Assembly (NCBI RefSeq): GCF_022698145.1
Contig: NZ_JALDAX010000019.1
Span: forward strand, 1 to 64,000
DNA length: 64,000 bases
Direction of reading: 5' to 3'
Source: Streptomyces spinosisporus
GTDB lineage: Bacteria > Actinomycetota > Actinomycetes > Streptomycetales > Streptomycetaceae
Both the position numbers and the translations under genes were made by a program. Numbering within the stretch: position 1 is the stretch's first letter; every line of letters begins with the position of its first letter. Shown here piece by piece: positions 33,312-42,186 of this stretch. The notes beneath the pieces are model-generated. The model ran no database searches, had not been told where the DNA came from, and was given only the letters and a program-made list of their open reading frames with translations.

Positions 33312-34706
33312 ATGCCCATCGCGACGGTGAACCCGGCGAACGGCGAGACGCTCAAGACGTACGAGGCCATGGGCGAGGAGGAGCTCGAGCGCCGCCTCCA
33401 GCTCGCCGAGGCGACGTTCCGCACCTACCGCACCACGACGTTCGCCGAGCGCGCCCGGCTGATGCACAGGGCCGCCGACCTGCTCGACGAGAGCGGCGAG
33501 GACATCGCCCGCGTGATGACCACCGAGATGGGCAAGCCGATCAAGCAGGCCCGCGCGGAGGCCGCCAAGTGCGCCAAGGCGATGCGCTGGTACGCCGACC
33601 ACGCCGAGGAACTGCTCGCCGACGAGGAGCCCGCGGAGTCCGACGCCAAGGACTCCGGCGCCTCCCGCGTCCTGGTCCGCTACCGGCCGCTCGGTCCCGT
33701 GCTCGCCGTGATGCCGTGGAACTTCCCGCTGTGGCAGGTCGTCCGCTTCGCGGCGCCCGCGCTGATGGCGGGCAACGTGGGCCTGCTCAAGCACTCCTCC
33801 AACGTCCCGCAGACCGCCCTGTTCCTGGAGGACCTCTTCCACCGCGCGGGCCACCCCGAGGGCTGCTTCCAGACCCTGCTCATCGGCTCCGGCGCCGTCG
33901 ACGACATCCTGCGCGACGACCGCGTCAAGGCGGCCACGCTCACCGGCAGCGAGCCCGCCGGGCGGGCCGTCGCCTCCACCGCCGGGGAGATGATCAAGAA
34001 GACGGTGCTGGAACTCGGCGGCAGCGACCCGTACATCGTCATGCCGTCCGCCGACATCGACCGGGCCGCGAAGATCGCGGTCACCGCGCGCGTGCAGAAC
34101 AACGGCCAGTCGTGCATCGCCGCCAAGCGGTTCATCGTGCACACCGACGTCTACGAGGCCTTCGCCGAACGGTTCGTGGCGGGCATGAAGGCGCTGAAGG
34201 TCGGCGACCCGATGGACGAGGACACCGACGTCGGGCCGCTCTCCACCGAGCAGGGGCGCGCCGACCTGGAGGAGCTGGTCGACGACGCGACCCGCAGCGG
34301 GGCCACGGCCCTGTGCGGCGGCCACCGGCTGCGCCGGCCCGAGCTGCCCGGCTGGTACTACCCGCCGACGGTGCTCTCCGGGATCACCCGCGAGATGCGC
34401 ATCCACCGCGAGGAGGCCTTCGGCCCGGTCGCCACGCTGTATCGCGCGGCCGACCTGGACGAGGCGGTGCTGATCGCCAACGACTCGCCCTTCGGGCTGA
34501 GTTCGAACGTGTGGACGCGGGACGAGGGGGAGGTCGACCGGTTCGTACGAGATCTGGAGGCCGGCGGCGTGTTCGTCAACGGGATGACCGCCTCCCACCC
34601 GGCGTTCCCGTTCGGCGGGGTCAAGCGGTCCGGATACGGGCGTGAGCTGTCCGGGCACGGAATCCGCGAGTTCTGCAACATCACCACGGTTTGGCACGGT
34701 GCGTGA
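33312..34706 (+). CDS. gabD: NAD(P)-dependent succinate-semialdehyde dehydrogenase
   Basis: A 464-residue aldehyde dehydrogenase. The catalytic C268 is in NNGQSCIAAKRF and the general base E234 in VLELGGSDP; PWNFPLWQ and EEAFGPVA are also standard. NNGQSC and HPAFPFGGVKRSGYGRE are typical of succinate-semialdehyde dehydrogenases that oxidise the GABA-derived aldehyde to succinate. AGGAGG precedes the ATG. No GABA transaminase is adjacent, so the actual aldehyde is inferred. Confidence 0.88.
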   Translation: MPIATVNPANGETLKTYEAMGEEELERRLQLAEATFRTYRTTTFAERARLMHRAADLLDESGEDIARVMTTEMGKPIKQARAEAAKCAKAMRWYADHAEELLADEEPAESDAKDSGASRVLVRYRPLGPVLAVMPWNFPLWQVVRFAAPALMAGNVGLLKHSSNVPQTALFLEDLFHRAGHPEGCFQTLLIGSGAVDDILRDDRVKAATLTGSEPAGRAVASTAGEMIKKTVLELGGSDPYIVMPSADIDRAAKIAVTARVQNNGQSCIAAKRFIVHTDVYEAFAERFVAGMKALKVGDPMDEDTDVGPLSTEQGRADLEELVDDATRSGATALCGGHRLRRPELPGWYYPPTVLSGITREMRIHREEAFGPVATLYRAADLDEAVLIANDSPFGLSSNVWTRDEGEVDRFVRDLEAGGVFVNGMTASHPAFPFGGVKRSGYGRELSGHGIREFCNITTVWHGA

Positions 34707-34731
34707 GTGCTCCGCGGTTAACATCCGGTCT

Positions 34732-34968
34732 GTGAACCGCGAAGTGACTCTGCCTCTGATCGTCGACGACCGCGGGACCTTGCAGGTGGCTGCCGCCGAT
34801 GTGAGCAAGTTGTTGCGGACGGTCGGTGGGAGGTGGGTGCGTCTTGTCGAGTCCGGGGAAGGGGGGCTTGATGAGGATACGGTGGCGGCGTTGACCATTG
34901 AGTTGGCGAAGCTGGCCGATCGGATTGATGTGGCGTGTATTGCTCATAGCAGCGGGGGTGCACCGTAG
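34732..34968 (+). CDS. DUF6213 family small protein
   Basis: A 78-residue acidic soluble protein starting at GTG 34732 (MNREVTLPLIVDD). It matches, from memory, a small family found mainly in Streptomyces (DUF6213), unknown in function. The coding sequence is noticeably less GC-rich than its neighbours. It starts 25 bp after gabD and may share its transcript. Confidence 0.75.
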   Translation: MNREVTLPLIVDDRGTLQVAAADVSKLLRTVGGRWVRLVESGEGGLDEDTVAALTIELAKLADRIDVACIAHSSGGAP

Positions 34969-34985
34969 GGGTCCTCGTGTGTGCC

Positions 34986-35046
34986 GGGTGCCGGTTGTTT
35001 GTGGTTGATCGCGCAGTTCCCCGCGCCCCTTCAGGTGGGCTGCAGC
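34986..35046 (+). repeat. Interspersed intergenic element, copy 1
   Basis: A 22-bp word (35009-35030, TCGCGCAGTTCC then CCGCGCCCCT) recurs exactly at 44198-44219 (inverted) and 50261-50282. With copy 3 the similarity extends left through CGGGTGC(C/G)GGTTG and right through GGTGGGCTGCAGC. The core abuts the stop codon of the TenA-like gene. Confidence 0.85.
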
Positions 35047-35690
35047 AGGGTTGTCCAGAAGAGGGACTCGTAGGTTTGGAGTAGGCGGCCGTAGCGGTGC
35101 GCCTGTTTTTCGTTCACGGCGTTTGTGTTCAGGCCCTTCTGGACTGCTGCTGTGGCCTTCTGGTCCAGGTCCGGGGACGGTTCTGCGAAGAAGTCGAAGA
35201 AGGCGCAGGCCTCGGGGGTGAAGGCGTAGTGGGTGCGTAGGGACTTGGCGATGGTGGCGCAGTAGCCGCCCCAGGCCGAGAAGTTGGCGGTGATCGCCAC
35301 GACCGCGTCCGCCGGGGAGGCGTTGAGGGCGAGCCAGGCGATGCAGGACGGGTAGGCCTGGCAGCCGGGCAGGGGGTCGTAGGCGCGGGTGCGGGCCTCG
35401 TCGACGCCGCAAGCCGCCGCGAAGGACTCCAGGTACCGGCCGGCCAGCGTCTCGCCCTCGGCGAGGGTCTCGAAGTACGCCGCGATGTCGGGCTCGTTCG
35501 CGCGTTGCGCCAGATGCAGGAACGCGGTGCGGTCCGCCGGGATCACCCAGTGCTGCTCCAGGGCCAGCGTGGCGAGGATGTCGCGGGAGGCCTCGCCGCG
35601 GGCGATCAGCGGCACGAGGGGGTTGGCGTCCGGGTCCGGGGCCAGTGTCCTCACGGCGTTCTCCAGCAGTTCCGTGGCCGTACGCGTCAT
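35031..35690 (-). CDS. TenA/THI-4/PQQC-like family protein
   Basis: A 219-residue all-helical protein of the TenA/PqqC-like fold (LALEQHWVIPADRTAFLHLA, ETLAEGETLAGRYLESF, ITANFSAWGGYCATIAKSL). TenA proteins are thiaminases salvaging thiamin pyrimidines; this divergent branch lacks clear evidence for that cysteine, so the reaction is uncertain. The ATG at 35690 has GGAGGA upstream. Its 3' end runs into an interspersed repeat. Confidence 0.75.
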   Translation of the reverse strand: MTRTATELLENAVRTLAPDPDANPLVPLIARGEASRDILATLALEQHWVIPADRTAFLHLAQRANEPDIAAYFETLAEGETLAGRYLESFAAACGVDEARTRAYDPLPGCQAYPSCIAWLALNASPADAVVAITANFSAWGGYCATIAKSLRTHYAFTPEACAFFDFFAEPSPDLDQKATAAVQKGLNTNAVNEKQAHRYGRLLQTYESLFWTTLLQPT

Positions 35691-35751
35691 CGCGTCCTCC
35701 GTGGTCTCGGATGCGGGGCTGCTGCTCCGACCCTGGCACGGGGTCCCCGGT

Positions 35752-35765
35752 TCGGAGTAGTCCGA
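35752..35765. promoter_or_regulatory. Short palindrome in the TenA-like / rppA divergent region
   Basis: TCGGA-GTAG-TCCGA is a perfect 5-bp-armed inverted repeat 36 bp ahead of rppA in a 110-bp divergent promoter region. Possible operator; no adjacent regulator. Confidence 0.3.
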
Positions 35766-35800
35766 CCTGAGAAAGTCGCCCCGTCGGGTGATCGTGAAGC

Positions 35801-36865
35801 ATGGCGACTTTGTGCAGACCCTCGGTGTCCGTACCAGAGCACGTGATCACGATGGAGGAGACGCTGGAGCTCGCACGCTCCCGCCACGCCGACCATCCTC
35901 AACTGCCGCTGGCCCTCCGGCTGATCGAGAACACCGGGGTACGGACGCGGCACATCGTGCAGCCCATCGAAGAGACCCTCAGGCACCCCGGCTTCGAGGA
36001 CCGCAACAAGATCTACGAGTACGAGGCGAAGGCCCGGGTGCCCGCCGTCGTGCAGCGGGCGCTGGACGAGGCCGAGCTGCTGACCACCGACATCGACGTG
36101 ATCATCTATGTGTCGTGCACGGGCTTCATGATGCCCTCGCTGACGGCCTGGCTGATCAACTCGATGGACTTCGACAGCACCACCCGTCAGATACCCATAG
36201 CCCAACTGGGCTGCGCGGCGGGCGGGGCGGCGATCAACCGGGCGCACGACTTCTGCTGCGCCTACCCCGACGCCAATGTGCTGATCGTGGCCTGCGAGTT
36301 CTGCTCGCTGTGCTACCAGCCCACCGATCTCGGTGTCGGATCCCTGCTCTCCAACGGCCTGTTCGGCGACGGGATCGCCGCCGCGGTGGTGCGCGGCCGG
36401 GGCGGCGAGGGCATCGAGCTGGAGCGCAACGGCTCGTACCTGATCCCCAAGACCGAGGAGTGGATCATGTACGACGTCCGGGCCACCGGCTTCCACTTCC
36501 TGCTGGACAAGCGGGTGCCCGGCACGATGGAACCGCTGGCGCCGGCGCTGCAGGAACTGGCCGGGAGGCACGGCTGGGACGCCTCCGACCTGGACTTCTA
36601 CATCATCCACGCGGGCGGCCCCCGGATCCTGGACGACCTCAGCAAGTTCCTGCAGGTCGACCCGCACGCCTTCCGCTTCAGCCGGGCCACGCTCACCGAG
36701 TACGGCAACATCGCCAGCGCCGTCGTCCTGGACGCGCTGCGCCGGCTGTTCGACGAGGGCGGCGCCCGGCACCGGGCGCGCGGGCTGCTGGCCGGGTTCG
36801 GTCCCGGCATCACCGCGGAGATGAGCCTCGGCCGCTGGCACCGCCCGGGCGAAGAAACAGCGTGA
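35801..36865 (+). CDS. rppA: Type III polyketide synthase, 1,3,6,8-tetrahydroxynaphthalene synthase
   Basis: A 354-residue chalcone-synthase-fold enzyme that condenses five malonyl-CoA into tetrahydroxynaphthalene (THN). The catalytic C138 is in IAQLGCAAGGAAIN, His in IIHAGGPRILDD and Asn in LTEYGNIASAV. The N-terminus MATLCRPSVSVPEHVITM matches RppA of S. griseus closely. It heads an operon with a P450 and a cupin. The protein stops right after the catalytic fold (EETA), shorter than the S. griseus enzyme, which has a C-terminal tail. The ribosome binding site is weak (GTGA). Confidence 0.95.
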   Translation: MATLCRPSVSVPEHVITMEETLELARSRHADHPQLPLALRLIENTGVRTRHIVQPIEETLRHPGFEDRNKIYEYEAKARVPAVVQRALDEAELLTTDIDVIIYVSCTGFMMPSLTAWLINSMDFDSTTRQIPIAQLGCAAGGAAINRAHDFCCAYPDANVLIVACEFCSLCYQPTDLGVGSLLSNGLFGDGIAAAVVRGRGGEGIELERNGSYLIPKTEEWIMYDVRATGFHFLLDKRVPGTMEPLAPALQELAGRHGWDASDLDFYIIHAGGPRILDDLSKFLQVDPHAFRFSRATLTEYGNIASAVVLDALRRLFDEGGARHRARGLLAGFGPGITAEMSLGRWHRPGEETA

Positions 36866-36872
36866 GGACGGC

Positions 36873-38087
36873 ATGACCGAAGAGACCCTGACCGAGACCC
36901 TGCCCCCCGTCCGGCACTGGCCGGCCCTCGATCTGACCGGCCTGGACTTCGACCCGGTGCTGACCGAGCTGATGGCCGAGGGCCCCGTCACCCGCATCAA
37001 GCTGCCCAACGGCGAGGGCTGGGCCTGGCTGGTGACCCGGCTCGACGACGTCCGCATGGTGACCAACGATCCCCGCTTCGGCCGCGAGGCGGTCATGGAC
37101 CAGCCGGTCACCCGGCTCGCCCCGCACTTCATCCCCGAGCGGGGCGCGGTCGGCTTCCTCGACCCGCCGGACCACACCCGGCTGCGCCGCTCGGTGGCGG
37201 CCGCCTTCACGGCCAAGGGCGTGGAGCGGATCCGCGAGAGGTCGCGGTGCATGCTCGACGAACTGGTCGACGAGCTGCTGCAGGACGGGCCGCCCGCCGA
37301 CCTCACCGAGACGGTCCTCGGCCCCTTCCCGATCGCGGTGATCTGCGAGCTGATGGGTGTCCCGGCGGCCGACCGGCACGCCATGCACACCTGGACGCAG
37401 CTGATCCTGTCCTCCGCGCACGGCAAGCAGGTCAGCGAGAAGGCCAAGCACGAGATGGGCGCCTACTTCACGGAGCTGATCGGCCGGCGGAAGGGGGCGA
37501 CGGGCGAGGACGTCGCCTCGCTGCTCGGGGCCGCCGTGGGCAGCGGCGAGATCACCCTGGAGGAGGCCGTCGGCCTCGCCGTGCTCCTGCAGATCGGTGG
37601 CGAGGCGGTCACCAACAACAGCGGCCAGATGTTCTATCTGCTGCTGACCCGCCCGGATCTGGCCCAACGGCTGCGCGCCGAGCCGGAGATCCGCCCCCGG
37701 GCGATCGACGAGATGCTGCGCTACATCCCGCACCGCAACGCGGTCGGCCTGTCGCGCATCGCGCTCGAGGACGTGGAGATCAAGGGCGTACGCATCCGGG
37801 CGGGCGACCCGGTCTATGTCTCCTACCTGGCCGCCAACCGCGACCCGGCGGTCTTCCCCGACCCGGAGACGATCGACTTCGCCCGCAGCCCGAACCCGCA
37901 TGTGTCGTTCGGCTTCGGCCCGCACTTCTGCCCCGGCAACATGCTGGCGCGCCTGGAGTCCGAGCTGCTGGTGGACGCGCTGCTGGAGCGGGTGCCGGGG
38001 CTGCGGCTCGCCGTTCCGCCGGATCAGGTGCCGTTCAAGAAGGGCGCGTTGATCCGGGGCCCCGAGTCGCTGCCCGTGACGTGGTGA
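36873..38087 (+). CDS. Cytochrome P450, CYP158A2-like
   Basis: A 404-residue soluble P450. The heme cysteine is C353 in FGFGPHFCPGN and the EMLRYIPHRN (ExxR) helix is intact. The I-helix reads GGEAVTNNSG, with Ala where most P450s have Thr, as in CYP158A2, which couples flaviolin into dimers and trimers. Seven bases separate it from rppA. The expected role is oxidative coupling of flaviolin into brown pigment. Confidence 0.93.
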   Translation: MTEETLTETLPPVRHWPALDLTGLDFDPVLTELMAEGPVTRIKLPNGEGWAWLVTRLDDVRMVTNDPRFGREAVMDQPVTRLAPHFIPERGAVGFLDPPDHTRLRRSVAAAFTAKGVERIRERSRCMLDELVDELLQDGPPADLTETVLGPFPIAVICELMGVPAADRHAMHTWTQLILSSAHGKQVSEKAKHEMGAYFTELIGRRKGATGEDVASLLGAAVGSGEITLEEAVGLAVLLQIGGEAVTNNSGQMFYLLLTRPDLAQRLRAEPEIRPRAIDEMLRYIPHRNAVGLSRIALEDVEIKGVRIRAGDPVYVSYLAANRDPAVFPDPETIDFARSPNPHVSFGFGPHFCPGNMLARLESELLVDALLERVPGLRLAVPPDQVPFKKGALIRGPESLPVTW

Positions 38088-38094
38088 GCGAGCG

Positions 38095-38616
38095 GTGACC
38101 GCGACGGAGGGTCTGCTGGTGCCGCCGGGCCACGGCAGGGTCGTGCAGAGCGCCGCACAGCGGGTGACGTTCAAGGTCACCGGCACCCACTCCCGCGCGG
38201 CCTCCACCTTCGAGGTGGAGGTCCCACCCGGCTTCGACGTCGGCGCCCATGTGCACACCCGCAGCGAGGAGTTGTTCTACGTCCTCGACGGCGAACTGGA
38301 CGTCCTCGCCTTCGAGCCCCGCATCCGCACCCCCGACAACTGGCAGCGGTGGGAGTCGAGTTCGGGCAACCGGGTGGTGCGGGCGACCCCGGGCACGGTC
38401 ATCGTCGTACCGCCCGGCTGCCCGCACGCGTTCGCCAACCCGACCGACACCCCGGCGAAGATGTTCTTCCAGGCCTCCCCGCCGCCTGACCACGAGCGCT
38501 ACTTCGAGGAGCTGCTGGAGATCCTGGGCAACGGGGGTCCTCCGGACCACACGGCGATCGAGGAGCTGCGGGCCCGCTACGACATCGAGCAGCTGACTCC
38601 CCTGCGGCACCGCTGA
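38095..38616 (+). CDS. Cupin monooxygenase, THN to flaviolin (MomA-like)
   Basis: A 173-residue cupin (VGAHVHTRSEELFYVLDG, PGTVIVVPPGCPHAFANP) with GTG start seven bases after the P450 stop. The same order rppA-P450-cupin is known from other Streptomyces, where the cupin is a cofactor-free quinone-forming monooxygenase that oxidises THN to flaviolin. Metal-binding histidines are partly present (HVH). Assignment rests on context and domain. Confidence 0.87.
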   Translation: MTATEGLLVPPGHGRVVQSAAQRVTFKVTGTHSRAASTFEVEVPPGFDVGAHVHTRSEELFYVLDGELDVLAFEPRIRTPDNWQRWESSSGNRVVRATPGTVIVVPPGCPHAFANPTDTPAKMFFQASPPPDHERYFEELLEILGNGGPPDHTAIEELRARYDIEQLTPLRHR

Positions 38617-38633
38617 GTTGACATCACGCAGCG

Positions 38634-38651
38634 GCGCCCACAAGCGGGCGC
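38634..38651. terminator. Hairpin between converging genes
   Basis: GCGCCC (38634-38639) pairs with GGGCGC (38646-38651) in the 48-bp gap between the converging cupin and ABC permease genes. Short stem, so only a candidate bidirectional terminator. Confidence 0.4.
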
Positions 38652-38664
38652 GGCACCGGTCGGC

Positions 38665-41229
38665 TCACTCCCTGGCCCCGATCGCCTCGACCGGGCGGAT
38701 CCGCAGCAGCAGCCGGGTCGGCACCATCGTGCCCGCGACGGCCAGGACGGCCGTGGCGCCCGCGATCGCCAGATAGCCGAGGCCCGGCACGGCCGGCCAG
38801 GGCGTTCCGCCCAGCCCGATGGCGACGAGCGTCAGCGGGAACGCGGCGAGCACCGTGCCGAGGCCCACCCCGGCCAGGACGACGACGGCGCTCTCCTTGC
38901 GCATCATGCCGACGACCTGACGGCGGGCGGTGCCGGAGAGCCGTAGCAGCGCGAACTCCCGGCGACGGGCCGCGGTGGCCATCGCGAGGGTGTTGACGAC
39001 GGTGATCGCGGTGTAGGCGATGATCAGGCCCACGACGAGGTAGTTGACCCAGGCGTTCGCGCGCTGTTCCGCGAGCTGGTCGTCGACGGCGAGGCCGTCG
39101 CGCAGGACGGTGCCGGGGTAGTGCGCGGCGAGGCCGGACAGGGCGCGGGTGAGTCCGTCGGCGTGGTCGGCGGAGCGGACGAGGACGGACGCGTCGGTCT
39201 TCTGTGTGGTGTGGGCGAGCAGCAGGTCGTGGTCCAGGGTGATGTCGGCGAAGCCGAACCCCCGTGTGTAGACGGCGATCACCTCGCCCTGGAACGGGGT
39301 GCCGTCGCCGAGGTGGAGCCGGGCGGTGTCACCGACGCCGAGGCCGAGCCAGGAGGCCGCGGTCGTGCTGATGGCCAGCGTGCGGGGCGACAGCCTGGAG
39401 AGGTCGCCGTCGCGGGCGTGCAGATCGAGGGTGGTGCCGAGTGCGCCGGGGTCGACGCCCTGCGCTCCGAGCGAGACGGCCTCCTGAGCGCCGAGGAGTT
39501 GGCCCGCGCCGACGACCTTGGACTTCACCAGTCCGGTGGCCGACTCGACCTGCTTCAGGTCCCGCACCTTCGCCGCCAGGTCGGGCGACACCCCGCCCGG
39601 CGCGGTCAGCACATGGTCGGCGACGAGACCGGCGCGCACCTGGTCGGAGGACTCCCGCAGGGCCGTGGTCTGGGTGAAGACCACCGTGGAGGCGAAGGAG
39701 ACGGCGAGTACGAGCGGAGTGATGGCCCCGGCCAACCGGCCCACATTGGCTCGGGTGTTGGCGGCCGCGAGGTAGCCGGTGACGCCCGTTCTGTCGAGCA
39801 GCGGCGCGAGGAGCCGTACGGCCGCCCGGGACAGCAGCGGTCCGAGGACCGCGGTGGCGATCACCAGGAGGAGCACGAGGGAGTTGGCGAGCGAGACCAG
39901 GGTGAAGAAGTCGGCGTGCTGGGCCAGCCCGGTGCTGAAGCTCCCGGCCGCGAGGGCCACCAGGACCCAGCCGGTGATCCTGCGTCCCCGGCCGAGCCCC
40001 GGCGGCTCGACGGCGGCCTCGCCGAGTGCCTCCGTCGGGCGGATGCGGGTGGCGCGCAGGGCGGAGATCAGGACGGCCGCAAGGGCGGTCAGCACGGTCA
40101 CCAGGATCGCCGCGAGGAACGGCAGCGGGCTGAGGGCGAGCGGGAAGTCGGGCGGCACGATGCCGTGTCCGGCGAACCGGTCCCGCAGCCAGTGGACCAG
40201 GAGCAGTCCGAGCGGCGAGCCCAGCGCTCCGGCGACCAGCGCGGTCACGGCGGCCTCCGACGCCAGCATGCGCCGGATCTGGCCGGGCGTGGTGCCGATG
40301 GCGCGCAGCAGGGCGATCTCGCGGCGGCGGTGGCGGACGGACAGGGCGGTGGTGGCGTAGAGGACGAAGACGGCGATGAGCAGGACGTTGCCGCCGATGG
40401 CGACGGCCAGCACCACCAGGTTGGATCCGCTGACGACGACGTCGAGGAACTCCGCCCGGCCGCGTCCGTCGCCCGTGTGCACGGACAGGTGGTCGTCGTC
40501 GAGGGCGGAGCCGATCGCGTGGGCCAGCCGGCCGGGCGAGGTGCCGGGATCGGCGAGGACGCCGAACGCCTGCACGGCGGGGCCGAGTTGGCGCAGGGCG
40601 GCGTCCGACAGGAACAGCACCGACTGGCGCGGCGCGCGGCCGTCCTTGAGCGCGACGAGTCCGGCGACGGTGTACGTGCGCGGCACGGACGTGGTCATCA
40701 GACGGACCTGGTCGCCGGGGCGCACTCCTGCGCGTGTGGCGAGGTCGGAGTCCAGTACGACGTCGTCGGCCGTGCGCGGGGCGTGGCCCTGGGTGAGGCG
40801 GAAGTCGCCCAGGCGCAGTCCGGCCCAGTTGTGGGCCTGGAGCGCGGAGCCGTGCCGGCCGGACACGGGCCGGTCGTGGGCGTCCGCCAGACGTACGGTC
40901 ACGGCGTCGTCCTCGATCACCGTGCGGACGCCGTCGACCCGGTCGAGCCGCTCGGCCAGAGACGCCTTGAGGGGGACACGTTCGGGCAGCGGCTGCGACT
41001 CGTGGAGGGTCGAGCCGTCCAGGTCCTTCAGGGTCAGCTCGACCTCCTGGCGGCCGGTGACGATCGCGTCCGCCGCCGCGTAGCGCTCGGCGGAGGAGCC
41101 GGCCCGGATGCCCGACTCCAGCAGGACGCCGCAGGCGCCGAGCACGGCGGCGCCCAGCAGCAGCGCGACGAAGGTGCCCACGAAGCCGCCCTTGCGGGCC
41201 TTGAGGGTCTGCAGTGCGAGGGTGAGCAT
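38665..41229 (-). CDS. FtsX-like ABC transporter permease
   Basis: An 854-residue permease of the MacB/FtsX type with two repeats. The first transmembrane helix is at about 17-37, followed by a large extracytoplasmic domain, then helices near 275-425 (FtsX core ending LRATRIRPTEALGEAAV), then helices at about 440-500, another external domain, and the second core ending LLLRIRPVEAIGARE. The start at 41229 shares a base with the ATPase stop. With the ATPase it forms an export or lipid/peptide-extrusion complex. Divergent to a two-component system that likely controls it. Confidence 0.9.
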   Translation of the reverse strand: MLTLALQTLKARKGGFVGTFVALLLGAAVLGACGVLLESGIRAGSSAERYAAADAIVTGRQEVELTLKDLDGSTLHESQPLPERVPLKASLAERLDRVDGVRTVIEDDAVTVRLADAHDRPVSGRHGSALQAHNWAGLRLGDFRLTQGHAPRTADDVVLDSDLATRAGVRPGDQVRLMTTSVPRTYTVAGLVALKDGRAPRQSVLFLSDAALRQLGPAVQAFGVLADPGTSPGRLAHAIGSALDDDHLSVHTGDGRGRAEFLDVVVSGSNLVVLAVAIGGNVLLIAVFVLYATTALSVRHRRREIALLRAIGTTPGQIRRMLASEAAVTALVAGALGSPLGLLLVHWLRDRFAGHGIVPPDFPLALSPLPFLAAILVTVLTALAAVLISALRATRIRPTEALGEAAVEPPGLGRGRRITGWVLVALAAGSFSTGLAQHADFFTLVSLANSLVLLLVIATAVLGPLLSRAAVRLLAPLLDRTGVTGYLAAANTRANVGRLAGAITPLVLAVSFASTVVFTQTTALRESSDQVRAGLVADHVLTAPGGVSPDLAAKVRDLKQVESATGLVKSKVVGAGQLLGAQEAVSLGAQGVDPGALGTTLDLHARDGDLSRLSPRTLAISTTAASWLGLGVGDTARLHLGDGTPFQGEVIAVYTRGFGFADITLDHDLLLAHTTQKTDASVLVRSADHADGLTRALSGLAAHYPGTVLRDGLAVDDQLAEQRANAWVNYLVVGLIIAYTAITVVNTLAMATAARRREFALLRLSGTARRQVVGMMRKESAVVVLAGVGLGTVLAAFPLTLVAIGLGGTPWPAVPGLGYLAIAGATAVLAVAGTMVPTRLLLRIRPVEAIGARE

Positions 41230-41969
41230 CACACCGCCCTGCGCAGGCCGGCCATGACCTCGGCGATCCGGTCCGCGCCGGGTCCGACCATGCCGTCGAC
41301 GACGCGCCCGGCGTTGAGGAAGAGCACCTGGTCGGTGTGGGCGGCGGCCACCGGGTCGTGGGTGACCATCACGACCGTCTGGTGCAGATCGGTGACGGCC
41401 TGGCGCAGCAGGATCAGGATGTCCCGGGCGGTCTCCGGGTCGAGGGCCCCGGTGGGCTCGTCGGCGAAGATCACTTCGGGCCGGGTGACCAGTGCGCGGG
41501 CGATCGCCACGCGCTGCTGCTGGCCGCCGGACAGCTGCGCCGGGAACCGGGTCAGCCGCCCGCCGAGGTCGACGGCGTCGACGATGTGGCGCAGCCAGGT
41601 GTCGTCGGGCTGCTGCCCGGCCAGCCGCAGCGGCAGCACGATGTTCTGCTCGACGGTCAGCGAGGGCAGCAGGTTGAAGGCCTGGAAGACGAAGCCGATC
41701 CGGGTCCGGCGCAGCTCCGTCAGCCGCCGCTCCCTGAGCGCGGACAGCTCCTGGTCGCCGAGGCGGACCTCGCCGGAGGTGGGCCGGTCGAGACCGGCCG
41801 CGCAGTGCAGGAAGGTGCTCTTGCCGGAGCCGGACGGCCCCATCACGGCGGTGAAGGTGCCGCTCTCGATGCCCGCGCTGACCTTGTCGAGGGCCAGCAC
41901 GGCGTCGGGGCCCTCCCCGTACTGTTTCGTCACGTCCGTGAGGTGGACCGCGTACCGGCTTGCGAGCAC
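41229..41969 (-). CDS. ABC transporter ATPase (LolD/MacB type)
   Basis: A 246-residue ATPase: Walker A GPSGSGKST, Q-loop FVFQAFNLLPSL, signature LSGGQQQR, Walker B VIFADEPTGALD, and the switch histidine in VTHDP. The GTG at 41969 follows AAGGAG and starts the conserved MLASRYAVHLTDVTKQYG. An upstream in-frame start (42029) lacks such a site. The gap 41970-42186 to the divergent kinase holds no clear palindrome except GTGA-GA-TCAC. Confidence 0.92.
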   Translation of the reverse strand: MLASRYAVHLTDVTKQYGEGPDAVLALDKVSAGIESGTFTAVMGPSGSGKSTFLHCAAGLDRPTSGEVRLGDQELSALRERRLTELRRTRIGFVFQAFNLLPSLTVEQNIVLPLRLAGQQPDDTWLRHIVDAVDLGGRLTRFPAQLSGGQQQRVAIARALVTRPEVIFADEPTGALDPETARDILILLRQAVTDLHQTVVMVTHDPVAAAHTDQVLFLNAGRVVDGMVGPGADRIAEVMAGLRRAV

Positions 41970-42186
41970 CGTGACTCCTTGAGCGACTGTTTGTGGGTGA
42001 TGCCTCAAGTGCACCGTCGCCGACGGCACTTGGCCTCGGCCGTGCCGTCGAACCGGCGTCTCGGCCGGTCGGGCGAGGCGGCCCGGCGTCTCCTCCTTGC
42101 GGAGGAGGCTGCGCGGAGGAGAGCGGCCCGCGGCTTTCCACCCCTGGTGAGATCACAGGGGCGGGTGATCCGGCTACGGTGACGGC

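Noticed and set aside
35801..38616. Larger polyketide gene cluster around rppA
   Set aside because: Flanking genes (TenA-like, ABC exporter with two-component system) have no obvious link to the pigment; the three-gene operon is self-contained.
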